Positions 1-11,086 are shown, counted from the first letter of the stretch. The stretch: DNA of 64,000 bases from Globisporangium splendens (GCA_006386115.1 VFIW01000126.1:1-64000); one strand, 5' to 3'. Numbers and translations: made by a program. The notes: generated from the sequence alone by a model not told the origin.

Positions 1-1191
1 TCGACTAAAGCTGGCATCAAGAAGGGTTTTGCGGTCGGATGGGGGACTGGGCTGATGTTTTTCACGGTCTTGTGTACGTACGCCTGCGGCTTGTTCTACG
101 GTGCAGTGAAAGTGGCAAACGACCGACTCGATGGAAACAACTGCGTTGGGAGTGGCTGTTATGACGGTGGACGAGTTCTGACGGTGTTCTTTGCGGTTAT
201 CATGGGTGCGATGGCTCTCGGTCAAGCTGGTCCAAGCGCGCAAGCAATCTTATCGGCTCGTGCCGCTGCGTATAGCGTGTTTGATGTCATCAAGCGCGAG
301 TCTCTCATCGACCCGCTGAGTGACGACGGCAAGAAGTTGGCAAGCGTGGTTGGTGAGATCGAGATTGACAGCGTATCGTTCGCCTATCCCAGTCGTCCTG
401 AAGTGATGGTGTGCAAGAACCACTCACTCAATATCAAGGCAGGCGAGGCCGTGGCTCTTGTTGGTCCAAGTGGCAGTGGCAAGAGCACGATCGTGTCGCT
501 GCTCGAGCGATTCTACGATCCACTGAGCGGCTCTGTGAAGGTCGATGGCGTCGATGTCCGAGAGCTGAACGTGAAGTGGTTGCGCGAGCAAGTGGGTCTC
601 GTTGGACAGGAGCCGTCGCTCTTCGCGACGTCCATCATGGAGAACATCCGCTACGGAGCACCGTCGGCCACGAACGACCAAGTGATCGAAGCCGCCAAGA
701 TGGCCAACGCGTACAACTTCATCAAGGAATTCCCTCAGGGGTTCAATACGGAAGTGGGCGAGCGTGGCACCCAGCTGTCGGGCGGCCAGAAGCAGCGCAT
801 CGCCATCGCGAGAGCCATTATCAAGAACCCGCCGATCCTGTTGCTGGATGAAGCCACGAGTGCGCTTGATACGGAGAGCGAGCGCATCGTGCAGGAATCG
901 CTGGACAGTCTGCTGGCGGCGTCCAAGCGCACGACCATCATTGTGGCGCATCGCCTGTCGACGATTCGTAATGCGGACCGCATCGCTGTGCACAGTGGCG
1001 GGTCGATTGTGGAGATTGGTTCGCACGACGAGCTGATGGGTCTTCCAAATGGTCACTACCGGATGCTTGTGGAAGCGCAGAACCGGCCGCAGAATGACAC
1101 ACAAAAGAAGCAAGTTGCTGAGGATATGGAGCATGTAAATGCTGACTCCGCTGCTTTGGATGTTGGACAGCACCTCTCGGTGTTGTCGTGA
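1..1191 (+). CDS. ABCB-type (P-glycoprotein/MDR) transporter, 5' partial, ends after first nucleotide-binding domain
   Basis: The reading frame is open from the first base, so the gene starts upstream of the window. It encodes the last helices of transmembrane domain 1 and a complete first ABC ATPase domain: Walker A GPSGSGKST, signature LSGGQKQR, Walker B ILLLDEATSALD and the H-loop VAHRLSTIR. The product aligns throughout with the neighbouring full-length transporter but stops about 35 residues after the homologous region, where the neighbour continues into its linker, second TMD and second NBD. Either it is a 3'-truncated paralogue (tandem duplicate, about 3.95 kb apart) or a half-transporter. 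I favour a truncated copy, because no further ABC sequence follows before the next gene. Full-length family members pump lipids or drugs out of the cell across the plasma membrane using ATP. Confidence 0.8.
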   Translation, partial: STKAGIKKGFAVGWGTGLMFFTVLCTYACGLFYGAVKVANDRLDGNNCVGSGCYDGGRVLTVFFAVIMGAMALGQAGPSAQAILSARAAAYSVFDVIKRESLIDPLSDDGKKLASVVGEIEIDSVSFAYPSRPEVMVCKNHSLNIKAGEAVALVGPSGSGKSTIVSLLERFYDPLSGSVKVDGVDVRELNVKWLREQVGLVGQEPSLFATSIMENIRYGAPSATNDQVIEAAKMANAYNFIKEFPQGFNTEVGERGTQLSGGQKQRIAIARAIIKNPPILLLDEATSALDTESERIVQESLDSLLAASKRTTIIVAHRLSTIRNADRIAVHSGGSIVEIGSHDELMGLPNGHYRMLVEAQNRPQNDTQKKQVAEDMEHVNADSAALDVGQHLSVLS

Positions 1192-3109
1192 ATCGACAGT
1201 GAGTCACCATGCTACTGGTGTCCTTGGAGAACAAACAGCACGTTTTGCTGGAATTGCTTGACTTGCACGCACCAGGAACAACGTTGGGAAAAACGCTCGA
1301 CTTCTTCCAAACTGGAAATGCATCAATAACCCCGAGCACCTTGACTGTGGCGTCCCTGGCAAGCAGCTGCTTGCCAACCTCCAGCAGCGTCAGCAGCTGC
1401 TCTCCACTTGCAAAATGATCGATAAGATATTTTGTCGTCTGCAGGTGCTCGCTAGAATCAAAACTGCGCTGTGATTTTTAGAGCTTGGGCCGACCGCTGA
1501 CCTTCACGGCACAATAGTGTTTGCCGATAGGATGATTGCGTTTTGTGCTCATTTTTGCGACAACAACATTGTGCCGGAGAGCACCTTCGTTGTCGAAGCA
1601 CGCTCCACTTTCGCATAGACAAACACTGGACACTGGCGAGCGCGAGTCTTTTTCTCTTTTCGCACCGTGTTTCGTACATTGCAGCCATTTGGTCAGATCA
1701 CACAAAATACAAACAAGCATCAGGACAATTTGGCATTTACCTCGACGTCGCTCGACTCCAGCATGGGTACAAACGTACTTTCGAGCTTGAATCGGGCGGT
1801 CTGTCGGTCCACAATCGGTTGGAAGCTCTCATTTATTCGATCTCATTGTCGGTGGTATCACGCACAGAGGATTGTTGCACACACCGACATACACAGCGCT
1901 ACGTATGCTGCAAGCTGGGTTGTGCTGAAGCACAAGCTTGCAATTCGGCACGAGCTTACACGATGATTGCACTTACCGAAATGGCTGAAACGTTCGCTCC
2001 TTGTACTCATCGAAGAAAGAAATAAACTCATCCCATGAGTTTAAGCGCGTGTTGTCCATTGCGTCTAGCTCAACGAGTTTATTCGCTGTCGAGTCGCCAG
2101 CTGTCGAATCTCCAGAGAAATTCGTGCATAAAACCTGCTAAGTGCACTGTTTGGTGAGAGAGAATTCATACACCCTAACGTTAGGGTCACGCAAACCCTG
2201 AACAGTTTTTACTAATAGTATAAAACTGAGTAAAGTGCTCAAACCCTAACTGAGAGAGAGAAGTCTTCTCTGGAGGTGGCGCGATCCCTGACTGAGATGA
2301 AGAGGTTAGCAGACCTTGCCTCTGTTGAGCTTTCGTATGGACAGCCTTTCAGATAGGGTATGGGTGGCACGTAACACGTCCTCACCAGGCGTGTCTGAAT
2401 GACAGCCCGGTCCAGTCAATGCATGCATTCTTACGCAGAAGAGGAAGACAACTGAAGGCGTCCAGCCAGACCCACCAGGGCTCTCTTGTCGTCGTTCCAC
2501 ACGCGCGGTTTGTGAGCAAAGCAGAAGTTAAAAGGAATGCCGCCAATGCATCGTCGGGCTTCGCAGACGAATCCTGGGAAGCACGAACACACACTCTTGG
2601 GCCAACACTCCTCGCTGTTTACAGCAGCCAGTGGTACTGTAATCGAGAAAGTGCAGACGTGGTGCTGCCGAGTGGGAAACCACTTCAAAGAGGGTCCTTC
2701 TAGTCTATTTATAACTAAAAGAGGAACCCACCAGCATGACTCAGAAGGGTCCATCTTTCAAACGTTGTGTTACCCGTTGTGTCCGAGATTCACACAAGTT
2801 CTCCACGTTGCACGCAACATGCATTCGTAATCTCAGGAATGAATGATTGAAGCGTTCATGGGCACAAACGCTTCAACGAGCGCCTGGCACTATACCAGAG
2901 TATGGGACGCCTTCCAGCCTACGAAGTCCGCGCAGTGGCATACTGCCATTGACCTCATTGTTGAATTTCCTCCCAACAGCAAAAGCAACACCCCAAGAAC
3001 GAGACAAGAAGAGCGGCCAAGTAACAGGAAGACGCGTCGCCTACACTCCCATTGACTCTGCGCATCAGCTTCGTCCATTGTGAACAAGTTCGTATCTACC
3101 GTCTGAACA
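1192..3109. other. Intergenic, no convincing gene
   Basis: About 1.9 kb between the truncated and the full-length ABC genes. Only short overlapping frames without recognisable domains are present. It must contain the promoter of the downstream transporter. Odd content: a 14-bp palindrome CCCTAACGTTAGGG (2173-2186) and a nearby AAACCCTAAC, both resembling inverted copies of the TTTAGGG telomere unit, and a short GA-rich tract near 2252-2265. Confidence 0.6.
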
Positions 3110-6100
3110 ATGGCTGATCCTCAGCCTACGCACTACGTGCCTGTCGAGACCCCTCGTACGACCGACAATTGCCTCGATGTGAACTTTGATCAGGTGGATA
3201 ATCCGCAAGAGTCAGCGTCCAAACAATCGTCCACAACAGATGGCCAACTCGTTCCGCTACGTGAACTCTTCTCCTACGCCGATACGACCGACAAGCTACT
3301 CATGCTCGCGGGTACAATTGGCGCCCTGGGAGCTGGGCTCGGCCAACCGCTGCAGTTTGTCTTGTTTGGAGACGTCCTCAACGCGTTCAACCCGACGGAG
3401 CCCATGCCTGCTGATGTTATCCGTGATGGTGCCAACACCGTCGCCCTTCACTTTGTCATTCTCGGTCTCGGCGTGATCGTCGCGGGTTTCTTCCAGGTCG
3501 CGTGCTGGTCCATGACTGCGTCGCGTCAGGCAAAGCGGATCCGCAGTGCCTACGTCAGCGCGGTCATCACCAAGGAGATCGGCTGGTTTGATGTGAACGA
3601 GCCCATGCAACTCGCGACGCGAGTCGCAGACTCTACTGTCACCATCCAGGAAGGCATGGGTCGTAAGGTCGGCGATGGGCTTCAGTTCTTCTCCATGGCG
3701 GTCTCCGGCATTGTTATCGGACTCGTCAAGGGCTGGGAGCTCACTCTCCTTTTGATCGCGTTTACACCATTTATCGCACTGTCAGCATATCTCTCGGTTC
3801 GAGTGCTATCGTCGGCGACCCAGTCAGGCATCGAGTCCTATGGCAAAGCTGGAGCTATCGCGCAAGAATCCCTCGGCAACATCCGTACGGTGCACATGTT
3901 CAACGCAGTTGACCAATTTGCAAGAAAGTACGAACGTGCGTTGGAGCTCTCGACCAAAGCTGGCATCAAGAAAGGATTCGCTGTCGGTTGGGGGACGGGG
4001 CTGATGTTTCTCGTGATATTCTCCACCTATGCCTGCGGTTTGTTTTACGGCACGGTGAAAATCGCAAACAGTCATCTCGATGGGAAGACATGCACTGGTA
4101 ATGGCTGTTACGATGGTGGTCGTGTGTTAGTGGTATTCTTCGCTGTTCTCATGGGAGCCGTCGCATTGGGTCAGGCTGGACCGAGTGTCCAAGCAATCTT
4201 CTCCGCTCGTGCCGCTGCGTACAACGTGTTCGACGTTATCAAGCGCAAATCGCTCATCGATCCGCTGAGTGACGGTGGCAAGAAGTTGGCAAGCGTGGCT
4301 GGTGAGATCGAGATCGACAGCGTATCGTTCGCCTATCCCAGTCGTCCTGAAGTGATGGTGTGCAAGAACTACTCACTCAATATCAAGGCAGGCGAGACCG
4401 TGGCTCTCGTCGGCCCAAGTGGCAGTGGAAAGAGCACGATCGTGTCGCTGCTCGAGCGATTCTACGATCCGCTGAGCGGCTCTGTGAAGGTCGATGGCGT
4501 CGATGTTCGAGAGCTGAACGTGAAGTGGTTGCGCGAGCAAGTGGGTCTCGTTGGCCAGGAGCCGTCACTCTTCGCGACGTCCATCATGGAGAACATCCGC
4601 TACGGAGCACCGTCGGCTACGGACGACCAAGTGATCGAAGCCGCCAAGATGGCCAACGCGTACAACTTCATCAAGGAATTCCCTCAGGGGTTCAATACGG
4701 AAGTGGGCGAGCGTGGCACCCAGCTGTCGGGCGGCCAGAAGCAGCGCATCGCCATCGCGAGAGCCATTATCAAGAACCCGCCGATCCTGTTGCTGGATGA
4801 AGCCACGAGTGCGCTTGATACGGAGAGCGAGCGCATCGTGCAGGAATCGCTGGACAGTCTGTTGGCGGCGTCCAAGCGCACGACCATCATCGTGGCGCAT
4901 CGCCTGTCGACGATTCGTAATGCGGACCGCATCGCTGTGCACAGTGGCGGGTCGATTGTGGAGATTGGTTCGCACGACGAGCTGATGGGTCTTCCAAATG
5001 GTCACTACCGGATGCTCGTGGAAGCGCAGAATCGGTCGCAGAATGACACACAGAAGGAGCAGGTAGATGGCGATTTGACAGTCGCTGCAACATTTGAACC
5101 AAAAAGTTCACACCTTCAAGTAAAACGATCCATCAGCAAGACCAGCGTCCATGTTGACAAGGGAGGCGACGTGGACATTGTGGAAAGTGAGACTGGCAGT
5201 GGCGATGATGAAGACCTTCCCCAAGTGCCCAACTCGCGCATCTGGAAAATGAGTCTGCCCGAGTGGAAGTACATGGCGCTCGGCGGCTTTGGTGCCGTGC
5301 TGAACGCCGCGATGTTCCCCGTGTGGGGTGTCCTGCTGACGAAAATGACGGTGCTCTGGTTCCAGTATGACAAGACCAAGCACGATATGCTGACCGATGC
5401 ACGGTACTGGGCGCTCGCGTTTGTCGCGCTCGGTATCGTCTTCTTGATATCCTCGACGATTCAACAGTACGGGTTTGGTGTCGCATCCCAGAAGCTGGTC
5501 TCGCGCGTTCGTCTGGCAGCATTCACCGCGATGCTTCGCCAAGAAATCGGATGGTTCGACTTGCCCAAGAACTCGTCGGGTGCGCTCGTGGCCCGCCTCG
5601 CGACAGACTCGGCGATCTTGCAAGCCATGACCTCGGAGACGCTTAACCAAGGTTTGGTGAACCTCACGACCCTTGTCATCGGTCTTGGAATCGCGTTCTA
5701 CTACAGTTGGCAAATGACGCTCGCCCTTCTCGCCACGGCTCCAATCCTGATCTTCTCGTCGTACATCCAATCGCAGCAAATGGCAGGCGCACTCAACAGC
5801 AAAACCGCCAATGATGCGGACACCGCAGCGGGGGCGCTTCTCTCCGAAGCGATCGGGTCCATCCGCACGGTCGCGTCGTTCAGTATGGAGAAGGCACTGA
5901 ACGCAACATACGTCGGATACTTAGGTGCGTCGAAGCAGGCAGACACCAAAGTGGGCATCTCGGGTGGAGCAGCCTATGGCTTCTCGCAGGGTATGGTGTT
6001 CGTCAGCACAGGGTTTCTCTTCTGGCTTGGCGGCAAGTGGGTCACCAACGGGTCGATCACATTTGAAGATCTGATTATGGTCATCACTGTGATTCTCTTC

Positions 6101-6988
6101 AGTTCGTTCGCTGTGGGGCTAGCCACTCAGAACATGACGGATAGTGCCAAGGCTAAACTTGCAGCTCGCCGAGTGTTCAAGATCATCGACCGCGTGCCAG
6201 AAATCGACTCCACGTCGTCTGCAGGAACTGTCTTGCCCACCGTCAACGGCGACATCGAGTTCAAGAACCTGACGTTCACCTACCCGTCTCGTCCCGACGC
6301 ACAGATCTACAAGAACTACAGCCTCAAGATCGCGCGCGGACAAACCGTGGCGCTCGTGGGTGCGAGTGGAAGCGGCAAGAGCACGGCCATCTCGCTCCTC
6401 GAGCGCTTCTACGACCCCACTTCCGGCACCGTCACGCTCGACGGCACTGACCTGCGCGACCTCAGCTTGCCGTGGGTGCGCGAGCGCATCTCACTGGTGA
6501 ACCAGGAGCCCGTGCTGTTCGCCGGCACGATCGCCGAGAACATCGCCATGGGCAAACCAGGTGCCACTCGTGAGGAGGTGATGGACGCGGCCAAGAAAGC
6601 CAACGCGTTCGACTTTATCAACAACTTCCCGAACGGCTTTGACACGGACGTGGGCGACCGCGGCGCGCAGGTGTCGGGCGGTCAGAAGCAGCGCATCGCC
6701 ATCGCGAGAGCCATCCTGCGCGACCCGGAGGTGCTGCTGCTGGACGAAGCCACGAGTGCGCTGGACAACGAGAGCGAGCGCGTGGTGCAGGAGTCTCTGG
6801 ACCGACTGCTGGCGTCCAAACAGCGCACGACGATCATCGTGGCGCACCGGCTGTCGACGATCCGCAACGCGGACGTGATCGCCGTGACGCAGGACGGCGC
6901 GATCGTGGAGCAGGGCACGCACGACGAGCTGATGCGCGTGCCTGGCGGGATCTACAAGTCGCTCGTGGCGAGACAAGTGGCTCAGTGA
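3110..6988 (+). CDS. Full-length ABCB (P-glycoprotein/MDR) transporter, 1292 aa
   Basis: Single-exon gene with the TMD1-NBD1-TMD2-NBD2 order of full ABCB transporters and the usual length (about 1280 aa). TMD1 spans roughly residues 55-350. NBD1 has Walker A GPSGSGKST near 434, LSGGQKQR near 537 and Walker B ILLLDEATSALD near 558. A charged linker follows (about 650-705). TMD2 lies around 710-1010, and NBD2 has Walker A GASGSGKST near 1083, VSGGQKQR near 1187 and VLLLDEATSALD near 1207. Both ATP sites look catalytically complete. The family exports hydrophobic compounds, lipids or drugs at the plasma membrane; the substrate cannot be read from sequence. The start ATG begins a hydrophilic N-terminus of about 50 residues with no signal peptide. 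NBD1 is nearly identical to the truncated upstream copy. Confidence 0.95.
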   Translation: MADPQPTHYVPVETPRTTDNCLDVNFDQVDNPQESASKQSSTTDGQLVPLRELFSYADTTDKLLMLAGTIGALGAGLGQPLQFVLFGDVLNAFNPTEPMPADVIRDGANTVALHFVILGLGVIVAGFFQVACWSMTASRQAKRIRSAYVSAVITKEIGWFDVNEPMQLATRVADSTVTIQEGMGRKVGDGLQFFSMAVSGIVIGLVKGWELTLLLIAFTPFIALSAYLSVRVLSSATQSGIESYGKAGAIAQESLGNIRTVHMFNAVDQFARKYERALELSTKAGIKKGFAVGWGTGLMFLVIFSTYACGLFYGTVKIANSHLDGKTCTGNGCYDGGRVLVVFFAVLMGAVALGQAGPSVQAIFSARAAAYNVFDVIKRKSLIDPLSDGGKKLASVAGEIEIDSVSFAYPSRPEVMVCKNYSLNIKAGETVALVGPSGSGKSTIVSLLERFYDPLSGSVKVDGVDVRELNVKWLREQVGLVGQEPSLFATSIMENIRYGAPSATDDQVIEAAKMANAYNFIKEFPQGFNTEVGERGTQLSGGQKQRIAIARAIIKNPPILLLDEATSALDTESERIVQESLDSLLAASKRTTIIVAHRLSTIRNADRIAVHSGGSIVEIGSHDELMGLPNGHYRMLVEAQNRSQNDTQKEQVDGDLTVAATFEPKSSHLQVKRSISKTSVHVDKGGDVDIVESETGSGDDEDLPQVPNSRIWKMSLPEWKYMALGGFGAVLNAAMFPVWGVLLTKMTVLWFQYDKTKHDMLTDARYWALAFVALGIVFLISSTIQQYGFGVASQKLVSRVRLAAFTAMLRQEIGWFDLPKNSSGALVARLATDSAILQAMTSETLNQGLVNLTTLVIGLGIAFYYSWQMTLALLATAPILIFSSYIQSQQMAGALNSKTANDADTAAGALLSEAIGSIRTVASFSMEKALNATYVGYLGASKQADTKVGISGGAAYGFSQGMVFVSTGFLFWLGGKWVTNGSITFEDLIMVITVILFSSFAVGLATQNMTDSAKAKLAARRVFKIIDRVPEIDSTSSAGTVLPTVNGDIEFKNLTFTYPSRPDAQIYKNYSLKIARGQTVALVGASGSGKSTAISLLERFYDPTSGTVTLDGTDLRDLSLPWVRERISLVNQEPVLFAGTIAENIAMGKPGATREEVMDAAKKANAFDFINNFPNGFDTDVGDRGAQVSGGQKQRIAIARAILRDPEVLLLDEATSALDNESERVVQESLDRLLASKQRTTIIVAHRLSTIRNADVIAVTQDGAIVEQGTHDELMRVPGGIYKSLVARQVAQ

Positions 6989-7530
6989 TAGTGACACATG
7001 ATCGGACTCGTAACCGAAGGATTCGGCTCTGGTATCTTTTGTGCGGCTGTCAACAACGCCTAGCATGATTTCAGTCCAGAGAGTGTGTTTTTTCTGAACT
7101 GTGGGTTCGTTTTTTTTTACCATATTTTCCCATCTCCTTGCAATTTTTCATCCAATTTTTGCTGCTCGAGTGTGGATTTTTCTTATTTATTTCCGGTATT
7201 TTGCATCGCGTGCGTTTTTGTCCCGCGCGTATCAGCGAAATAGAGTGACACCATCGCCGAATTAGTACCTCGAGTGGGGCCAATTCGTCCCCTACTCTCG
7301 TTTTCGCCAATCCTCCCCCTCCAAAACGATACATGATGGCTGAGAAAAACAGCTTCGGCTCGTCTATGTATGGACAGTGGCTGAGCGCGCATTACCGTCG
7401 TGGAGCCAGTGGTCACTCGCTGTTATCTTTACCGCTCACAACCACTTTCGCTCTGTGCGCGAGAGGCGAAGAGCTGCGTTCGTCGGTCATTTTCAATAAG
7501 AATCCGCTTGCATAGCGCCAGTCACCCGCC
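6989..7530. other. Intergenic: 3' region of ABC gene and promoter of channel gene
   Basis: Short AT-rich spacer with T-rich runs around 7086-7130. No coding potential of note. The downstream gene is in the same orientation, so this stretch holds both a terminator/poly(A) region and a promoter; no clear initiator consensus was found. Confidence 0.5.
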
Positions 7531-9942
7531 ATGAGCCTCGAAGACACCGGCATCGACAGCTTCGGGTCCGAGGACCGCACGCCGTCGCTCACGATCCGCA
7601 ACGGTGTCCGCACGTACGGACCCATCGCGCTCGTGGGATGGATCGGCTTCGAGATCGCACGCCGAAAGATCTCGCGCGCGTACTACTGCCGCGACCGCTC
7701 GGGCGAGACGACGAGCCCGACGGTCGAGCAGATCAAGACCATATCGGCGTTCCGCTGGATCTACCCGCTCTACATGACGAACGACGACGTGATCTTCCAG
7801 TACTGCGGCCTCGATACGCTCTTCTATCTGCGGTTCCTGCGCATGCTGCAGAAGATCGCCGCGCTCGGGATTTTGTTGTCCGCCGCGCTCTTCCCCGTTT
7901 ATTACTATGCATCGAGTGACGCGCTCGATGCGCTCTATCGGATGACGCTGTCGCACCTCAGCAGCGAACAGCCGTGGCGCTTTTGGTTCACGGTCGCCAC
8001 GATGTACCTCATGACCGCGTGGACGTGCTTCTTGCTCTGGCGGGAGTTTCAGGTGTTCGTGAAGCGCCGCCATGAGTTTATGAGCCGAAAGTCTACGCAG
8101 CAGTACTCGGTCATCCTGAACGGACTGCCCAAGCACCTCCAGACCCAGCAGACGCTGCGCAACTACCTCAACTTGCTCTTCCCGCGCCAGGTGCTGCACG
8201 TGTATGTGGCTCTTGAGTGTGGTGACCTCGAAAAGCTCGTCGCCGAGCGTGTCAAGGTCCGCGACAAACTCGAGCACGCGCTCGCGCTTAGCGCCAAGAC
8301 AGGAGACCGTGTGCTGACGCGCACGCGACCATGTGGAGATAAAGTGGACGCGATCGAACTCCACCAAAACAATCTGAAGAGCCTGAACGCAGCCGTGGAG
8401 ATGGAAACGCGCTTGATTCTGAGAAACCAAGCAGCGATCGCGAGTCAGATGCTCGAAGCCAGTATGAGTGACGACCCGCACCAATATCAATACACGCCAA
8501 CGCTGGGTGATCGCCAGGTCCCGGCGTTGCAGGCAGCGGACGGGATGGACGATTCCAAGGCGGTCGAGTCTGCGTACATCAAAGGACTGCGCAGCGAACG
8601 CAAGGGTATCAAAAACACGGGCATCATGCGCGGTGCGGGTTTTGTCACGTTCAGCAGTCTTAAGGCTGCGCAATCGGCGCAACAAGTGCTCCAAAGCTCA
8701 AACCCAACCGAGATGCACATCGAAGCGGCGCCGCATGTGGACGATGTCGTGTGGGAAAATGTCGGTGTTTCGTACAACACGAAATCTTACTGGCTGCTCA
8801 TTTCCGTGGCGCTGACGTCTGCGATTATTCTCTTTTGGACGATCCCGACGAGTTTTGTCGTGAGTTTGTCGAAGGTAGATGCGCTGTCAGCGAAGTGGGC
8901 CTGGCTTGGGAGGTTGGTCAAAGACCATCCGTGGATTGGATCTGTTTTGGAACAGGTTTCCCCTTTGATGCTTTCGGTCATGAGTGCGTTGGCTCCTATT
9001 ATTTTCGGTATTTTGTCCAAGCGCGAGGGTCACGCAACGGGCTCCCAAGTCGAGACGTCGCTGTTGAACAAACTGGTCGCGTACCAAGTGTTTCTCGTGT
9101 TCTTGCTCCCGATTATCGGTGGTACTTTGATCGAGTCACTTACAGGAAAGAGCGACGATCTGAAGAATGTGAGCAAGATGCTCAAGATTATCAGCGAAGC
9201 GATTCCTCAACAGTCGTCGTTCTTCGTGACGTACCAGATTGTGCAAACTTTCGTGAACTTGACGCTCGAGTTCCTTCGTGTGACCCCGATTATCAAAGCC
9301 GCCATTTACAGCGTGTTCGCACCAAAGTTGACGCCTCGTCAGCGCGAATCGCCATGGTTCGGCCTCTCTCCGCTGTCCAACCCAGGCAGCTTCGGTACGA
9401 CGGACGGGATCTCGCAGTACTACTTGGTGTTGATTTTCCTGATGGTGTTCTGCGGCGTTGCACCGATCATGTGCTACTTTTCGTTCCTGTACCTATTCCT
9501 CTCGGACATCGTGTGTCGCTGGGGGGTGCTCTGCGTGTACGATCCGTCGCCCAATAGTGACGGTGCATTTTTCCCGTCGCTCTACCGTTTCTGCATTGGT
9601 GCGCTGGTCTTTTCGCAGGTGATCATCGCGACGTTGATGGGGACAAAGGAGGTGCCGCTGCCTGCACTCTTTTCGCTGTTTTTGCCGTTCATCACGGGGC
9701 TTTTCCACCTGTTCATCAACGCGCGGTACCCGCGCACGGCGATGAATTTGCCGTTGGACGAGTGCGTGCTCATCGACTCGCGTCGCGCGCGCCAGCACGA
9801 AGACCTCGAGAAGATCCTCGAAGACATGTACAAGCAGCCCGCCATGGCTGAGCGTGCGCCGCTGGAGCCCGACTACCAGGGGCTCTCGAGCGACCCGAAC
9901 GAAAACAACCGCGTGTCGTCCCCGCCATCCGAGGTATGCTAA
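7531..9942 (+). CDS. OSCA/CSC1/TMEM63-like (DUF221) ion channel, 803 aa
   Basis: Multi-pass membrane protein with the layout of the OSCA/CSC1/TMEM63 family, which forms osmo- or mechanosensitive, calcium-permeable channels in plasma or internal membranes. Visible hallmarks: an N-terminal helix followed by the conserved region with FYLRFLRML; two helices at about 110-180; a cytosolic RNA-recognition-like loop beginning YSVILNGLPKHL (about 190) and ending before WENVGVSYNTKSYWLL (about 407); then the seven-helix core (RSN1_7TM) including SFFVTYQIVQ and a segment around CGVAPIMCYFSFLYLF. A short hydrophilic acidic tail follows the last helix. Length is normal for the family. Single exon, codon use like its neighbours. 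Ion selectivity and gating stimulus are inference from the family. Confidence 0.85.
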   Translation: MSLEDTGIDSFGSEDRTPSLTIRNGVRTYGPIALVGWIGFEIARRKISRAYYCRDRSGETTSPTVEQIKTISAFRWIYPLYMTNDDVIFQYCGLDTLFYLRFLRMLQKIAALGILLSAALFPVYYYASSDALDALYRMTLSHLSSEQPWRFWFTVATMYLMTAWTCFLLWREFQVFVKRRHEFMSRKSTQQYSVILNGLPKHLQTQQTLRNYLNLLFPRQVLHVYVALECGDLEKLVAERVKVRDKLEHALALSAKTGDRVLTRTRPCGDKVDAIELHQNNLKSLNAAVEMETRLILRNQAAIASQMLEASMSDDPHQYQYTPTLGDRQVPALQAADGMDDSKAVESAYIKGLRSERKGIKNTGIMRGAGFVTFSSLKAAQSAQQVLQSSNPTEMHIEAAPHVDDVVWENVGVSYNTKSYWLLISVALTSAIILFWTIPTSFVVSLSKVDALSAKWAWLGRLVKDHPWIGSVLEQVSPLMLSVMSALAPIIFGILSKREGHATGSQVETSLLNKLVAYQVFLVFLLPIIGGTLIESLTGKSDDLKNVSKMLKIISEAIPQQSSFFVTYQIVQTFVNLTLEFLRVTPIIKAAIYSVFAPKLTPRQRESPWFGLSPLSNPGSFGTTDGISQYYLVLIFLMVFCGVAPIMCYFSFLYLFLSDIVCRWGVLCVYDPSPNSDGAFFPSLYRFCIGALVFSQVIIATLMGTKEVPLPALFSLFLPFITGLFHLFINARYPRTAMNLPLDECVLIDSRRARQHEDLEKILEDMYKQPAMAERAPLEPDYQGLSSDPNENNRVSSPPSEVC

Positions 9943-11086
9943 TTCTCTCTTTGCTCCCTTTGCCAGAGGCAAGCCAACCATCGAGCGTCCGCCTTGGGTG
10001 AACACCTGTCACCCCGAGGGGCTCTTTTGTATCTCTTCATAACATTATACACTTTTGCCTATGCTTCTATTTTGTGTCTGCCTCCTCATCTTCAATGTCC
10101 AGAAACTCAGCAGCGTGTTCATCATGGGCGACGCGAGCCTCGCGAGTCCGTCGGAAGTGGACAGACCGCCGCGGTTCCAAGCCACGCTCTACGGATAAGG
10201 TATGAAACGGCTGCCTTTAGTAACTATAACCGTCCAAAATACAGTAAAAACAAGAACCAAGAAAAAAATGGGACGATTTCTGGGCTTTGCAGATGGAGAG
10301 GCTATGTGCGTGTTGAGTTTTTCTGACTCGATCTCTGGATATGGAGACAGATCTTCCAGAGAGCATCTGGGCTCTGCGTTGTTTAGAGGTGAGCAATCAT
10401 TTCTTTGAAGCGGGACGTGACCAGAGGCGGGTCGGAAGAAATCATTTTGGAGCCTCAAGTTCAGACGCGACGCTGTGTGCTGACCACCCACACGTTCCCA
10501 GACAACTTCAATATCCAAGAAATACACAAGTCTTGGCCCGTTTTTTTTCTTGACTGCCAGCCTATGCTTGGCTTTGTAGTTTCGAATCCTTGGCTTGACT
10601 CTTTTATACAGATCCAACCCAGAAATGCACTTGTAACGACTGGGTCTTCCTTCGAAAGAGCCTGCGTCTTCGTCACACGACATTCGAATAAATTCGCTTT
10701 CACAGGTTCAATTGAAATATCTTCCAAATTTGTATCGTTTCGGTGATTCGCAGATGCATCAAATTATAAAGTGCGCATATATAGAGGGAAGAACATTGTA
10801 GTATACCAGGAGCGCAGCTGAGTTGATCAGCCAGCTATTATACGCCGTACCACATGGAGGTCTCTCTGCCAGTATGGAAGAGAGAGAGAGAAGGAAGCGT
10901 CTGTGCGCGCGTGTGGGTATGGGGCTCCTGTTTACGAATACGCACTCTCTCTCTCTCTCGCATCAGTCGTCAGCAGAGCACTCGCGAGTTCACGCGCGTG
11001 GCTGAAGAAGCGAGCCGTCGCGTCCAACGCTTTGCCGTTTCGCGCGCATTTCCGTTGCGCGTGCTGGTTATTACGACAGTTAAACG
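9943..11086. other. Intergenic with GA/CT simple repeats
   Basis: About 1.1 kb with no recognisable gene on either strand; the longest frames have no domain character. It contains two short dinucleotide tracts, GAGAGAGAGA near 10879 and CTCTCTCTCTCTC near 10946, shortly before the next start codon, a position where pyrimidine tracts may act in the promoter. Confidence 0.5.

Noticed and set aside
424..1173. 249-codon - strand frame in the first ABC copy (and its twin near 4565-5005)
   Set aside because: Both copies occur only because the sense NBD1 is conserved; no independent support.
2419..2830. Overlapping frames of about 95 codons upstream of the ABCB gene
   Set aside because: No domain, no consistent start or splice context; likely chance.
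7522..8694. 390-codon frame on the - strand opposite the OSCA/CSC1 gene
   Set aside because: Lies wholly within a well-supported gene, is rich in Arg/His and has no domain; a shadow of GC-rich codon use. Unlike the retroelement antisense ORFs it does not extend past the sense gene.
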